The position numbers were made by a program, and so were the translations under genes. From Actinomycetes bacterium (GTDB taxonomy: Bacteria > Actinomycetota > Actinomycetes > JAHEKZ01), in NCBI GenBank assembly GCA_027117675.1, contig JAJAYM010000325.1, positions 1-7,250 on the forward strand: a stretch of DNA of 7,250 nt, read 5' to 3'. This document shows positions 6,660-7,250 of this stretch, piece by piece. Position 1 is the stretch's first letter; every line of letters starts with the position of its first letter. Below the pieces are notes generated by a model that saw nothing but the letters and a program-made list of their open reading frames with translations, ran no database searches and was not told where the DNA came from.

Positions 6660-7250
6660 GTGCCCATGCACGACACGCGACCGGACGCCGAGCTCGTCGC
6701 GGCGCACGTCGCCGGCGACCCGACGGCGTTCGGGACGCTCGTCCGCCGGCACCGTGACCGGCTCTGGGCGGTGGCCGTCCGCACCACCGGCCATCCAGAA
6801 GAGGCTGCCGACGCGCTACAGGACGCGCTCTTGAAGGCGCACCGTTCGGCAGCATCGTTTCGCGGGGACGCCCAGGTCACCACCTGGCTGCACCGGATCG
6901 TGGTCAACGCCTGCCTGGACCGACTGCGTCGAGCCAAGGCCCGCCCCACCGTTCCGCTCCCCGAGCACGACAGCGCCCACCCCGTCGAACCGAGCGACCC
7001 ACTCGGACGCCGCGAACTCGCCTGGGAGATCGGGCGTGCGCTGCGCACCCTGCCCGACGACCAGCGGGCGGCGCTGGTCCTGGTCGATGTCGAGGGCTAC
7101 TCGGTGGAAGAGACCGCCGAACTCTTGGGCATCCCCACCGGCACCGTCAAGAGCCGGTGTTCGCGTGGGCGCGCCAAGCTGGTCCCACTCTTGGCCCACC
7201 TACGGAACCGACCTGGCCCCGACGACGTCCCAGTATCTGATCGCAGCACG
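6660..7250 (+). CDS. sigM: ECF RNA polymerase sigma factor SigM, 3' partial
   Basis: This is an alternative sigma factor of the ECF group that directs RNA polymerase to a stress regulon. In actinobacteria SigM is normally held by a membrane anti-sigma factor encoded next to it, with trxB/trxA following; those would lie beyond the window. With numbering from GTG 6660, the sigma-2 region spans about 22-90: AELVAAHVAGDPTAFGTLVR, then DALQDALLKAHR (core binding) and FRGDAQVTTWLHRIVVNAC with LDRLRRAKARP (-10 recognition). A Pro-rich linker (about 96-115) leads to sigma-4 (about 119-177) with the helix-turn-helix around YSVEETAELLGIPTGTVKSR (-35 recognition). The LHRIVVNACLDRLRRAKA stretch closely matches known SigM proteins, and the position after the murJ/pseudokinase genes agrees. 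The frame is still open at 7250 after 197 codons, so little of the C-terminus should be missing. The start is either GTG 6660 or ATG 6666; they are in frame and two codons apart. Confidence 0.92.
   Translation, partial: MPMHDTRPDAELVAAHVAGDPTAFGTLVRRHRDRLWAVAVRTTGHPEEAADALQDALLKAHRSAASFRGDAQVTTWLHRIVVNACLDRLRRAKARPTVPLPEHDSAHPVEPSDPLGRRELAWEIGRALRTLPDDQRAALVLVDVEGYSVEETAELLGIPTGTVKSRCSRGRAKLVPLLAHLRNRPGPDDVPVSDRST

Overview
The window is GC-rich chromosomal DNA from an actinomycete. All six genes lie on the + strand and are tightly packed. The order (DUF6049 protein, then MurJ, then a kinase-like protein, then a SigM-type ECF sigma factor) matches the conserved actinobacterial cell-wall locus found near the replication origin, equivalent to Rv3909-Rv3910-Rv3911 of Mycobacterium tuberculosis. 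It does not look mycobacterial, because the MurJ flippase and its pseudokinase, which form one protein in mycobacteria, are separate genes here. A Propionibacteriales/Nocardioidaceae-like host is plausible, but the genus cannot be read from the sequence.

Layout. Positions 1-1939 hold the 3' part of a DUF6049 secreted or anchored protein whose start lies outside the window. It overlaps by 4 bases (ATGA) with murJ (1936-3561), the lipid II flippase. A 56-base gap follows with no clear terminator or promoter. Next come a small single-pass membrane protein of TadE/pseudopilin-like build (3618-4040), coupled by a GTGA overlap to a secreted coiled-coil NlpC/P60 peptidoglycan hydrolase (4037-5170), and 11 bases later a membrane pseudokinase with an extracellular discoidin-like domain (5182-6603). 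After another short gap comes an ECF sigma factor strongly resembling SigM (6660 to the window end, 3' incomplete). No stretch above 300 bases lacks a gene. No RNA genes, mobile elements or CRISPR arrays were seen.

Working together (inference). MurJ moves lipid II outward. The pseudokinase probably regulates that step from the cytoplasmic face while its outer domain may sense a wall or carbohydrate ligand. The NlpC/P60 enzyme cuts stem peptides of existing wall. SigM links the locus to an envelope or redox stress regulon. The most unusual point is that a pseudopilin-like gene and a hydrolase gene sit exactly between the two halves of what is a single MurJ-pseudokinase polypeptide in mycobacteria. 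The pseudokinase also lacks threonine in the regions where a phospho-threonine docking site for an FHA partner would be expected.
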